DNA of 52,006 nt from an uncultured Fibrobacter sp. GTDB lineage: Bacteria; Fibrobacterota; Fibrobacteria; Fibrobacterales; Fibrobacteraceae. Under the pieces are notes generated by a model, which was given only the letters and a program-made list of their open reading frames with translations, searched no databases and was not told the origin of the DNA. The translations under genes and the position numbers were made by a program. Positions within the stretch are counted from its first letter, which is position 1; every line of letters starts with the position of its first letter. This document shows positions 14,370-22,667 of the stretch, in pieces. The stretch spans positions 1 to 52,006 of the forward strand of contig CAMHDS010000010.1 in the NCBI GenBank assembly GCA_946183925.1, in the 5' to 3' direction.

Positions 14370-15574
14370 TAAACCTGCAGGACATCATCGGCAAGCGCTG
14401 GTACATGGGCAAGGGCCGCACACCCACCCACATTGAACAAATTGACAAAATCACTATCGGCAGCGCCTCCATATCCCTTGTATCCCTGCGATTTCGGGAA
14501 GGGGAACCTGACCTTTACCTGCTCACCGAAAATGACGATTTTATTGGGCCCTTATTATACCGTGCCCTCGGGAAAACCGTAGGTTCCAAGAGTTTCAGAA
14601 GCAAGAAAGGTCTCTTTTCATTTGTAACCTACAGCGAATCTGGACGAGATGACCTTGAATCGCTGAAACCCATTTCTGCCGAGCAGAGCAATTCTTCTTT
14701 TGTTGCTCCAGGAAAAATTTTCTTCAAGATTTTCAGGCGCCTGCAGGCAGGAGACCATCCCGAAGAAGAAGTTCTGCGTTTCCTGAACGAACAGGGCTAT
14801 CAGGGAAGCCCCGAACTGCTTGCCTCTTGCCGCTACACCAGTGACAGCGGCAAGACCTTCGTTCTCGGGATTCTAGAAAAGCACCTCCCCGGCGTCCAAA
14901 ACGCCTGGGATGTTTTTACCCGGGAACCAACCGCTGAAAAGGCTTACGAACTGGGGAGCGAGACCGCCCGTATGCACATGGCCCTGCGAGAAATGGACGG
15001 ATGCGAAGCGCCTTCGGAAAAACCGCCGGTTGAAAAGCTGAGAAGGCTTTTGGAACAAAGTGCCACAGCAAGTGGATTCCCGGACGCTGCCGGGAATGAC
15101 GAGTTGACTGCCGTTCAGGCCATTCTCCCCCGCCTGCAAAAAATCTGCGCTGAAACGACCCCGAATAAAAGTGTCATCTTCAGGCCCCAACGGATTCACG
15201 GGGATTTTCACCTGGGGCAGGTTCTGGTAACTCCCGATGGTCATTTCAAGATTATCGACTTCGAGGGTGAGCCCACCAGGAGCCTGGAATTCCGTCGTGG
15301 ACTCCGGAGCCCCGCCGTAGACGTGGCAGGGATGATCCGTAGTTTTGCATACGCCGAAGCCGTCAGCAAAAAAAACATGGACAAGGTCCGGCAGGCTTTT
15401 ATCCATGGCTATGCAAAAACAGCGAACGTTCCCGAAGACACCCTACAGCAAGAATTGAAGCCTTACATGATAGCAAAGGCCATCTACGAGGCGTGTTACG
15501 AATTGGAATTCAGGCCGGACTGGTTCTGGATTCCGGCAAGGACGCTAATCCAGCTCGCCAATCCAGGGGAATAG
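14366..15574 (+). CDS. mak: Maltokinase (GlgE pathway)
   Basis: This is a 402-residue kinase of the Mak/Pep2 family, which phosphorylates maltose to maltose 1-phosphate, the substrate of GlgE for alpha-glucan elongation. Family marks are the N-terminal RWYMGKGR motif of the cap subdomain, the catalytic HGDFHLGQVL loop near residue 277, the metal-binding IDFEGEP near residue 297, and the LRSPAVDVAGMIRSFAYA segment that is nearly diagnostic. The Mak-typical APH-like fold is complete. No glgE or treS is in the window. Its last 30 bases overlap the 3' end of the convergent GH57 gene. Confidence 0.88.
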   Translation: MINLQDIIGKRWYMGKGRTPTHIEQIDKITIGSASISLVSLRFREGEPDLYLLTENDDFIGPLLYRALGKTVGSKSFRSKKGLFSFVTYSESGRDDLESLKPISAEQSNSSFVAPGKIFFKIFRRLQAGDHPEEEVLRFLNEQGYQGSPELLASCRYTSDSGKTFVLGILEKHLPGVQNAWDVFTREPTAEKAYELGSETARMHMALREMDGCEAPSEKPPVEKLRRLLEQSATASGFPDAAGNDELTAVQAILPRLQKICAETTPNKSVIFRPQRIHGDFHLGQVLVTPDGHFKIIDFEGEPTRSLEFRRGLRSPAVDVAGMIRSFAYAEAVSKKNMDKVRQAFIHGYAKTANVPEDTLQQELKPYMIAKAIYEACYELEFRPDWFWIPARTLIQLANPGE

Positions 15575-17149
15575 ATTATCCTGCTTTTCCAGTTTTTCTA
15601 GAATGCTTTCGCCGGAGCGCTTGCGGCCAAGCATCAGCGCAGAGGTTGCCGCCGCATAAAGGGCGCAGGCGTTCTTGTAATGGGTGTTCTGGCGGAACTT
15701 GGCGTAGTCGGCAGCAGAATTGTTGTGGATCATGAACGCCCAGTCCGAAGCCTGGAAAAGCACCAGTTCGCGGGCCACCTGATCATAGCAACGTTTCAAG
15801 AAAGAAACCATCGCCTTGGGAGCCTTGTTCTGTCTGACTTTCAAGTCATTCATCATGCCCCGCATCTTGAAAAACAGCGGATAAGCCCAGCTCACCTCGT
15901 CGTTCATCCAAACTTCGCCAAAGCCACCCTCGCCCCAAGACGAGAAGATGGGGTCGTGAACATCTGGATCCGGAGAGCTCTGCATGGTCTCTTCTAGAGA
16001 CGCCATCTCTACCACCCGGGAACTGGCGGCACGCTCGAACATCTTTTCGATGAACAGGGGGCCTTCGAACCACCAGTGTCCAAAAAGTTCGGCATCGTAG
16101 GGACACAAGATGGAGACCTTGTTGCCTTCCATCTGGGGCAAGAGTTCGGTGACAGTAGCTTCACGATTCGCTACAAAGAGGCGGGCGTGATCTTCTACCA
16201 GGCGAAGCGCATTCCAGGGGCGGTAAATCTGCTTGTCTTCGCTGCCGGTAATGCGGTAATACTTCAGGCCCGTCTCTATGGGAGTCTTGCCCGCCATAAA
16301 GTAATTGCCCAGGTATTCGGGAGTGCGCTCCTGAGAAATATCCTTGAAAAATTCACGATATTCAGGATGCCCAGGGTAACCTGTTTTACGGCTCCAGACT
16401 TCCATGGAGCTGCTCTGCTCACGACCCATGCAATAAAGCCCCGCAGGGGTCTTTATTGGCGCAAATACTCCGTATTTGGGCGCGGGCTTTGCCAAAAGCA
16501 CGCCATGGGTCTCCAAGAAGAAATACTTGAAGCCGAATTCAGCAAGAATGGAATCCAGCCCCTGGAAATAACCGCACTCCGGCAACCAGAGCCCGCTGGG
16601 CTTGCGACCGAAGGCCTCTTCGAAGGCGCGAACGGTAATGCCCAACTGCAGGCGGATTGCCGCTACATCAGACTGGTAGGCGGGCAAGAACGGATGGGTC
16701 CCCACGCAGGTAATGAGGGTCAGCTTGCCCCGTTCTTCCAGTTCCTTAAGCACCGGAACAACTTCCATGTCGCAAGGGCCTTCCCAGGTACTGATCAGGG
16801 CCAGCTGCCGACGGTAATAAAAATCCACCACCTCCGACAAGGCTTCGTCACCACGGGCGCGAACACGCTCCTTTTCCAGAAGGTCCAGTTGCTTGTGCAA
16901 GTGCCGGGTGAACTTTTCCAACAGGAGCTTGTCGGTAAGCATGGCAAGCAGGGCCGAAGACACGCTCAGGTTCAGGGTGCCGGGCATGCCCTTCTCTTGC
17001 AGGCGCCAGAGCATCTGGATTAGGGGCAGGTAGGTTTCCGCCATAGCCTCGAAAAACCAGTTCTCTTCTAAGAACCGGTCAAATTCAGGCTCACGCACAA
17101 AAGGAAGGTGCGCATGGAGCAGCAAGTGTATCTTGCCGGGAGCGGACAT
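15545..17149 (-). CDS. GH57 1,4-alpha-glucan branching enzyme
   Basis: This is a 534-residue family-57 glycoside hydrolase with the C-terminal helical domain of archaeal-type branching enzymes, which introduce alpha-1,6 branches into glycogen. The HAHLPFVRE start is typical. The nucleophile is Glu191 (WLPECGY) and the acid/base Asp352 (CPYDAELFGHWW). A catalytic-loop region (GREQSSSMEVWS) lies between. The family is often confused with alpha-amylase; the length and the C-terminal segment favour a branching enzyme. The ATG at 17149 is preferred over a TTG at 17170. It lies 33 bp downstream of the DUF4912 gene, the usual neighbour, and both probably form one operon. Confidence 0.87.
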   Translation of the reverse strand: MSAPGKIHLLLHAHLPFVREPEFDRFLEENWFFEAMAETYLPLIQMLWRLQEKGMPGTLNLSVSSALLAMLTDKLLLEKFTRHLHKQLDLLEKERVRARGDEALSEVVDFYYRRQLALISTWEGPCDMEVVPVLKELEERGKLTLITCVGTHPFLPAYQSDVAAIRLQLGITVRAFEEAFGRKPSGLWLPECGYFQGLDSILAEFGFKYFFLETHGVLLAKPAPKYGVFAPIKTPAGLYCMGREQSSSMEVWSRKTGYPGHPEYREFFKDISQERTPEYLGNYFMAGKTPIETGLKYYRITGSEDKQIYRPWNALRLVEDHARLFVANREATVTELLPQMEGNKVSILCPYDAELFGHWWFEGPLFIEKMFERAASSRVVEMASLEETMQSSPDPDVHDPIFSSWGEGGFGEVWMNDEVSWAYPLFFKMRGMMNDLKVRQNKAPKAMVSFLKRCYDQVARELVLFQASDWAFMIHNNSAADYAKFRQNTHYKNACALYAAATSALMLGRKRSGESILEKLEKQDNLFPWIGELD

Positions 17150-17182
17150 AGACGCCGGACCTTGGAGCAACCCTCGCGGGAA

Positions 17183-18349
17183 CTACTCCGTACGCTTCAC
17201 CACGATAGGAACAATCGTCGTCGGGAAATCGCCGTCCTTGTCGGTGGCGAACACCGGGATAATCTTCGTAGAATCGGGCAGATCCTCTTCGAAGCTAAAT
17301 GTTCCGTCCGGATTCAGAGGGAACGGTTCGCCACGCACCTGCAGGTGAGCGTCAGGACGGGTTCCGCCATAGACGATCAGGCGGGTCTTGACCCACAGGA
17401 AAAAGTCCTTGCCGTAGTTCACGGAATCCTTGGGGAGTTCCAGCTTGTTGCTCTTGAGAGCAGCACTGGAAAGAGCGCCCGAGAACATGGAGCCCGAAGA
17501 ACTGGAGAGGCTTTCAAGCCAGTTCTTGGCAGACATGCTAGAAAGACCCGAGCTGCCGAACCCGCCGAGGGTGGCACCGCCCAAAGAGGCCCGGACAAAG
17601 GCGTCGTTCAGGTTCACTTCGGAACCGTCCGTAGAGTAGGCCTGCACAGGAGCAGATTCCACAAGAGGCATAAAGTTCTTGCCGGCAGCAAAGCCAAGCA
17701 CGGCCACCGTCTTTTCGGAAGCCTTGTTCTCTACATACCAGCTGCGGGCATCGGCCGGCACTTCGATGTCGTGGAACTTGCGCTTCTTGTTGCGCTTGAC
17801 TGTCAGGTCGCCAGAGATGTTGAACAGGCGGAGCACCAGCTTGCCCTTACCCTTGCGGGCACGCTTGATACGGTCTTCGGAAACATCCCAGAAGGCCTGC
17901 ATCCAATTGGGGTCTTTCTGCATGAGCACCAGGTATTCGGCGTCATAGGACTGGGCCAAGGAGGCCGTCTTTGTCACCGGCTTTGCAGAAGCCTTGACGG
18001 AAGATACCTTGGCGCTGGATTTTACAGCCGGCTTCACCGACTTCTTGGCAGTAATGTTCTTGGCCACATCAGTCTGTTCGGTAGCCTTGGGAGCTGACTT
18101 TGCCACCTTGGCAATGGCCTTTGCTGTCGCCTTTACGGCTTCGGCCACCTTCTTGATGGACTTGGATCTGTCCAAAGTTTTCTTGGCAGATTCCACCTTT
18201 TTTGTTGCCGTTTCCACAGCGGCCTTAGCCTTGGTCGCCGCAGTCTTTACGGTCTTTTCGACCTTTTTTTCTACAGCCTTTGCAGCACTCTTGGCAGATG
18301 CCTTCGGTGCAGCCTTCTTTGCTACAGCAGTTGTTTTCTTAACAGCCAT
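17183..18349 (-). CDS. DUF4912 protein with histone-H1-like Lys/Ala-rich N-terminus
   Basis: This is a 388-residue protein. Residues 1 to about 130 are almost entirely Lys, Ala, Val, Ser and Thr (KKAAPKASAKSAAKA and similar), like histone H1 tails. The remainder contains the DUF4912 pattern: YLVLMQKDPNWMQAFWDVS, then a beta-rich segment ending in LPDSTKIIPVFATDKDGDFP. DUF4912 proteins are commonly encoded beside GH57 alpha-glucan enzymes and may bind glucan; the function is not established. The start is the ATG at 18349 with a GGAGG ribosome-binding site 6 bases upstream. The basic tail could bind nucleic acid or a polyanion. Confidence 0.82.
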   Translation of the reverse strand: MAVKKTTAVAKKAAPKASAKSAAKAVEKKVEKTVKTAATKAKAAVETATKKVESAKKTLDRSKSIKKVAEAVKATAKAIAKVAKSAPKATEQTDVAKNITAKKSVKPAVKSSAKVSSVKASAKPVTKTASLAQSYDAEYLVLMQKDPNWMQAFWDVSEDRIKRARKGKGKLVLRLFNISGDLTVKRNKKRKFHDIEVPADARSWYVENKASEKTVAVLGFAAGKNFMPLVESAPVQAYSTDGSEVNLNDAFVRASLGGATLGGFGSSGLSSMSAKNWLESLSSSSGSMFSGALSSAALKSNKLELPKDSVNYGKDFFLWVKTRLIVYGGTRPDAHLQVRGEPFPLNPDGTFSFEEDLPDSTKIIPVFATDKDGDFPTTIVPIVVKRTE

Positions 18350-18372
18350 TTTCAACCTCCTATAATAAACTT

Positions 18373-19611
18373 CTAGCGGGTCTGACCCCAATTACCGACT
18401 CCCATCAAGCCTATGCGGAACCCTAAAAAGATTTCATCCCATGCACGGCCAGAATCGGCAAAACGCTTTCCACCCTGGAAAGACAAATCCAGCGTAGTCC
18501 CCTTGCGGCCCAGAGGGAACCCAGCTCCCAAAGAACCGCCCAGTTCGTAAACATCTTTCACATACCAGGTTTTATACCAACCACCCAAACGGTAGGTAAT
18601 GCGGTCTAGGTACGGGTCGTAGAACAAGGGGCTTCCGTCACGCTGGAGTCCGAGAGCAACCAACATATCCTTCTGTGTTTTCGTAACAGGTTCCATATTG
18701 AAACTGCCCCCAACATTCTCAATATCCTTGTCCCATCCACGTGCCGCAAGATCTAACATCACATTATTGCGCTTCATGAAACGAAAATTCATACCAGTAG
18801 CAATCAAGGCTGGCACCTCAATTTCCCTGGATTTCTTGGTAGGAGCCAAGGTATCCAGTTCGCTCATGCGGAAATTATAGGACAGTTCGTTCAAAAGGGT
18901 GTGGGGCGTAGTATAAGAGAAATAGAACGAAGACTGATGCCCACGATATTGCAGGGCTACCGTATAGTACGCCGGATGATTCTTGATTTCCCATGTTCCA
19001 TCAACATAATCCGACACTTCAATTTTTTTCACTGCCCACGTATCTGAATCCGGAAGGCCTTCTGTATTGGGTCCCATAGAAATTTTGCGCATAGAATTAC
19101 CCATCACAACATGGGCAGAGGCTCCCAAAGCAAAATTGCGTATAACTGGCAAACGAAGCGTGTAACTTGGAACTATCTCGTAAATACTACTCTGGTATTC
19201 AATCGACGTTTCTATAGAGTTCTTGCCTTCACTTACTTCCTCATCTATATTAGAAGAATAGGTCTGCCACAGGGACAAACCCATTGCTCCAAAGCCCCCC
19301 ATGGGGAAAGACAAATTGAAGGATGGCATGGTAATGTTATTTACACCGAAATTATCTCCATGCTTCTCCAAAGCCACCATTTCAAGCAAGAAATTGACAT
19401 TGAATACAACCTTGGTATCAAATGCATTTCGGGCAGGGTTCAATACCGAAAGCCCTTCGGCATCTCCTGTTTTCGCACCACCAGCATAGCCACGCCCAGC
19501 TGTAGAAGCCATTCCCCCCGCAATCTGTTCTTCGCCAAGAGCGTCAAGACCTATAACTGAGGCAAAACCGCAAACAACAAGGCTAAAAAGAATGAGAACA
19601 ATCTTTTTCAT
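18373..19611 (-). CDS. Outer-membrane beta-barrel protein of unknown function
   Basis: This is a 412-residue protein with a signal peptide (about residues 1-17). The mature start (GMASTAGRGYAGG, then LNPARNAF) recalls the FadL/PorV-like barrel families, in which a Gly-rich N-terminus is followed by an Asn-Pro-Ala turn. Strands alternate through to a C-terminal FLGFRIGLMGVGNW. Its start overlaps the stop of the upstream lipoprotein gene by one base (TAATG), so the pair is translationally coupled and may form an outer-membrane complex. It is followed 23 bp later by the DUF4912 gene. Confidence 0.7.
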   Translation of the reverse strand: MKKIVLILFSLVVCGFASVIGLDALGEEQIAGGMASTAGRGYAGGAKTGDAEGLSVLNPARNAFDTKVVFNVNFLLEMVALEKHGDNFGVNNITMPSFNLSFPMGGFGAMGLSLWQTYSSNIDEEVSEGKNSIETSIEYQSSIYEIVPSYTLRLPVIRNFALGASAHVVMGNSMRKISMGPNTEGLPDSDTWAVKKIEVSDYVDGTWEIKNHPAYYTVALQYRGHQSSFYFSYTTPHTLLNELSYNFRMSELDTLAPTKKSREIEVPALIATGMNFRFMKRNNVMLDLAARGWDKDIENVGGSFNMEPVTKTQKDMLVALGLQRDGSPLFYDPYLDRITYRLGGWYKTWYVKDVYELGGSLGAGFPLGRKGTTLDLSFQGGKRFADSGRAWDEIFLGFRIGLMGVGNWGQTR

Positions 19612-21005
19612 TATTCATTCCCCCTCTTGTTGGCAAGCCAGAGCTTCATGGTTGCAGGTTGTTTCAATGAAGAAGTAAAATCATAACGAGAATGATCAAA
19701 ATGAGAGAAAAACACATAGGAGGTGTCTTTCTTGGACGTTATACGATCTGAATAGGTGGAATCTTTAGGTAGCAACACAGGATACCCCATGCGCATCATC
19801 ATTTTGAAATTACGTCCATCCCTAGCACGATTGATAAAATCACGCATTCCGTATGTCACCTGAAGGGTCAAGGAATCACCATCATAAAAGACCATATTAG
19901 GGTGCCCCTTAGTTGCAATTAATGACTTGTTCAATCGATACGATTCCATCTGGCGCACACTTTTACCACTACTGTCCGTATAGGAACCTACCACAACCTG
20001 GATAGGCAGTCCCAACTCGCTGGAACCCTGACTATCATCTCTCGCAAAAGTAAGCTGTGCTAAGATAACAGTCTGCCGAACGTCATCGCCATTGCCCTCT
20101 GTATAGGGGAAATCATCGCCATAAAAGTCAGACAGGGCTTTCATTATGGGAGCACTTTCATATTCTAAAACTAAAGAATCATAAACCCCGCCATGTAGCA
20201 CTGCACAATCGGAGCACGTTTCCTTATTTGAAACAATCTGAGCCATACGGTATGGGTCATATTCGCTGTAACTCTTTTCTTTTGGGAAAACCACCCAAAG
20301 CTTAGGATAATAACTCGTGCCTGCACCATAGAATCTATATGTTCTTGCCGCTTCAGAAGCCGACAATTTCAACTGCAAGTGACACGCCTTAGAAAGTTTT
20401 TTCATTGCAGATAACAGCTCCGAAGGAAGAGCTATTTTAACAATCGTGTCTTTTGCGGAAACAGAAATAGAAATGGTCGTATCCACCGTCGATTTAGCTT
20501 TCCACTTAGCAAGGCGAGCCAACCACAACGAATCAGAAATATCGCCAACACTGTCCACAAACGCCATAGAAGATCCCTTGTCTAAGCTCCAGCTAATATT
20601 CAAGGCTAAATCTTCTTTGAGGGGCAATGAATCCGTCGGATAGGATTTGGAACTGTAGAAAGGCCTTAAAACATACATCGCCAAATATGCCGTTGCTGAA
20701 TCTGCATTTTTTAGGTCAGCAAAAAAGACAGAATCATAAAAAGCGATATCAAAAACAATGTCATGAGAGATATTTGCTGCGCGACCCAAAACGGCCCTAT
20801 CATTAGCCAATTTCGGAGTCGAATCCATAAACACCGCAGATGAAATCGGAGTCAAGCCATCAATGCTCAAAGTTTGCACTTCGTAGCCGCCTGGAACACC
20901 TTGATCCGCAAGCCAATCAGCCATAACCGTTTCATCGGAGTCAAAAATACAGGCGGACAAAGCCAAAGCCAATAACAACAAGTAAACAAATAAAATCTTT
21001 TTCAC
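19611..21005 (-). CDS. Lipoprotein of unknown function, partner of adjacent barrel protein
   Basis: This is a 464-residue lipoprotein. The signal sequence ends LALALSAC with the lipidated cysteine at residue 19. The start is a GTG at 21005 because a GGAG ribosome-binding site lies 6 bases upstream and no ATG exists nearby. The frame stays open further upstream only because it runs antisense through threonine synthase; that part is not real. The body is beta-rich with many Ser and Asp (for example SWSLDKGSSMAFVDSVGD) and no recognised domain. It is divergent from thrC and coupled to the barrel gene by a TAATG overlap. Confidence 0.78.
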   Translation of the reverse strand: MKKILFVYLLLLALALSACIFDSDETVMADWLADQGVPGGYEVQTLSIDGLTPISSAVFMDSTPKLANDRAVLGRAANISHDIVFDIAFYDSVFFADLKNADSATAYLAMYVLRPFYSSKSYPTDSLPLKEDLALNISWSLDKGSSMAFVDSVGDISDSLWLARLAKWKAKSTVDTTISISVSAKDTIVKIALPSELLSAMKKLSKACHLQLKLSASEAARTYRFYGAGTSYYPKLWVVFPKEKSYSEYDPYRMAQIVSNKETCSDCAVLHGGVYDSLVLEYESAPIMKALSDFYGDDFPYTEGNGDDVRQTVILAQLTFARDDSQGSSELGLPIQVVVGSYTDSSGKSVRQMESYRLNKSLIATKGHPNMVFYDGDSLTLQVTYGMRDFINRARDGRNFKMMMRMGYPVLLPKDSTYSDRITSKKDTSYVFFSHFDHSRYDFTSSLKQPATMKLWLANKRGNE

Positions 21006-21067
21006 CCTGGTCTCCAGGTCAAGTTCATAAATTCCGGATATAATATAGAAAAATAGCCCCTTTTTAC

Positions 21068-21075
21068 TATATTTG
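21068..21075 (+). promoter_or_regulatory. TATATTTG promoter-like element of thrC
   Basis: This exact TATATTTG lies 23 bp before the thrC ATG, leaving a short leader that contains an AGAGGA ribosome-binding site. A separate TATAATATA stretch 20-25 bp further upstream may serve the divergent lipoprotein gene. Confidence 0.5.
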
Positions 21076-21098
21076 AGCCGTGAAAACAAGAGGACATT

Positions 21099-22439
21099 AT
21101 GGCCCAATTTAATGCGCATTTTAGAAACATCAACGGGGACGACACCTACCCGCTGACCGACGTCATTTACCGTAGCAAGGTGGACGGAAGCCTGCTCGAA
21201 GTCGAACACGACCGCAAGGCCCTTGCAAGCAAGAGCCCCGACGAATGGAAGAAGCTCTTTGCCGAACGCCGCATGAGTTTTGAACCGGCCGACATGAGCG
21301 GCATCTGGAGCAAACGCGAAATGGTGCTCCCCGACATGCCCCTCGAAGACATCGTCACGATGCGCGAAGGCTGGAGCCCGCTCTTTGACGCGGCCCCGCT
21401 CGCAAAAGAAATGGGCATCAAGAGCCTGAAGGTGAAGCTTTGCGGCAACTCCCACACGGGCAGCTTCAAGGACCTGGGCATGACGGTTCTCGTAAGTCAG
21501 GTGAACCACATCATCAAGAAGGGTATTCACGAGATTGACGCTGTGGCCTGCGCCTCTACCGGCGACACTTCCGCAGCCCTTAGCGCCTACTGCGCCAAGG
21601 CAGGCATCCCGAGCATCGTGTTCCTGCCCGCCGGCAAGACGAGCGTTGCCCAGCTGATCCAGCCGATTTCTAACGGCAGCATCGTGCTCGCCCTCGACAC
21701 CGACTTCGACGGTTGCATGAAGATTGTCCAGCAAGTCACTGCCGACAACCGCATCTACCTCGCGAACTCCATGAACAGCCTCCGCGTGGAAGGTCAGAAG
21801 ACGATTTCTCCGGAAATCTGCCAGGAAATGGGCTGGAAGGTGCCCGACACCGTGATTATCCCGGGCGGAAACCTCGGTAACGTGAGCGCACTCGCGAAGG
21901 GTTTCGAAGACTGCAAGGCTATGGGCCTCATCGACCGCATCCCGCGCATTATCGTGGCCCAGGCCGAGAATGCGAACCCGTTCTACCAGGCTTACGAACG
22001 CGGCTTTGACAAGCTCGTCCCGATGCAGGCCAAGAAAACGCTTGCCTCCGCCATCCAGATCGGTAACCCGGTCAGTTACCCGAAGGCCGTACGCGCCATC
22101 CAGAAGACGAACGGCATGGTCGTGAGCGTTACTGAAGAAGAACTTGCAAATGCCGCCCACCGCGGCGACCGTATCGGTCTCTACTGCTGCCCGCATACGG
22201 GTGTGGCCCTCGGAGCCCTCGAAAAGCTGGTGGCCGCAGGCAAGATCGACAAGGAAGAAAACGTGGTTGTCATCAGCACGGCACACGGCCTCAAGTTCAC
22301 CGAATTCAAGGTCGGCTACCACGAAAAGAAGCTCGAGAACATAGCATCCAAGTTCGCGAACCCCGTGTTCAAGGCCCCGGCAGACCTCGGCGCCGTCATG
22401 GACATCTTGAAGAAAGAGATGGCCGAAAGACGTCGCTAA
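21099..22439 (+). CDS. thrC: Threonine synthase
   Basis: This PLP enzyme converts O-phosphohomoserine to threonine. At 446 residues it belongs to the longer branch of the family. The PLP lysine is Lys124 within NSHTGSFKDLG. Other marks are the Ser/Thr-rich phosphate loop ACASTGDTSAALSAYC, the PGGNLGNVSA loop and IQIGNPVSY. The codon composition is strongly G/C-ending, like other housekeeping genes here. It is monocistronic, divergent from the lipoprotein gene, with a good ribosome-binding site, and is followed by a repeat-rich gap and a strong hairpin. Confidence 0.94.
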   Translation: MAQFNAHFRNINGDDTYPLTDVIYRSKVDGSLLEVEHDRKALASKSPDEWKKLFAERRMSFEPADMSGIWSKREMVLPDMPLEDIVTMREGWSPLFDAAPLAKEMGIKSLKVKLCGNSHTGSFKDLGMTVLVSQVNHIIKKGIHEIDAVACASTGDTSAALSAYCAKAGIPSIVFLPAGKTSVAQLIQPISNGSIVLALDTDFDGCMKIVQQVTADNRIYLANSMNSLRVEGQKTISPEICQEMGWKVPDTVIIPGGNLGNVSALAKGFEDCKAMGLIDRIPRIIVAQAENANPFYQAYERGFDKLVPMQAKKTLASAIQIGNPVSYPKAVRAIQKTNGMVVSVTEEELANAAHRGDRIGLYCCPHTGVALGALEKLVAAGKIDKEENVVVISTAHGLKFTEFKVGYHEKKLENIASKFANPVFKAPADLGAVMDILKKEMAERRR

Positions 22440-22620
22440 TGCGACAGCATTAGCAAATGGCCTTCAGCCGTCGCTAGCGATTGTCATCCCCGCGCAAGCG
22501 GGTGGACAGCACTTAGCACTTTTATACGATACTAGGTGCTTTAGCACCTTAGTAGAGTTATCCCCTTTGGGGAAGTGCTTAGTGCGCATGGCCACCAAGG
22601 TGGGGATCTTTTTCAATAGA
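22440..22620. repeat. Intergenic repeat region after thrC
   Basis: It contains GTCATCCCCGCGCAAGCGGG (a common dispersed intergenic word) with an inverted partner GGTGGGGAT near 22599, a short palindrome AGGTGCTTTAGCACCT near 22532-22547, a second palindrome TCCCCTTTGGGGA near 22561-22573, and repeated CTTAGCACTT/AGTGCTTAG words. No open frame is credible. It may be a decayed mobile palindromic element. Confidence 0.55.
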
Positions 22621-22649
22621 AAATGCCCCGCTTTAACAGCGGGGCATTT
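22621..22649. terminator. Bidirectional hairpin terminator between thrC and fibro-slime gene
   Basis: AAATGCCCCGC and GCGGGGCATTT form a perfect 11-bp stem with a 7-base loop. It lies between two convergent genes, 18 bp after the fibro-slime stop. The T-run is modest on both strands. Confidence 0.85.
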
Positions 22650-22667
22650 CTCTTAAGTCTTTCAGGC

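Noticed and set aside
16076..17023. Plus-strand open frame of 315 codons
   Set aside because: Antisense to the GH57 enzyme, which has all catalytic residues.
21006..22322. Upstream part of the lipoprotein reading frame, which would make a 903-residue protein
   Set aside because: This part is antisense to threonine synthase; the lipoprotein signal sequence and ribosome-binding site fix the start at 21005.
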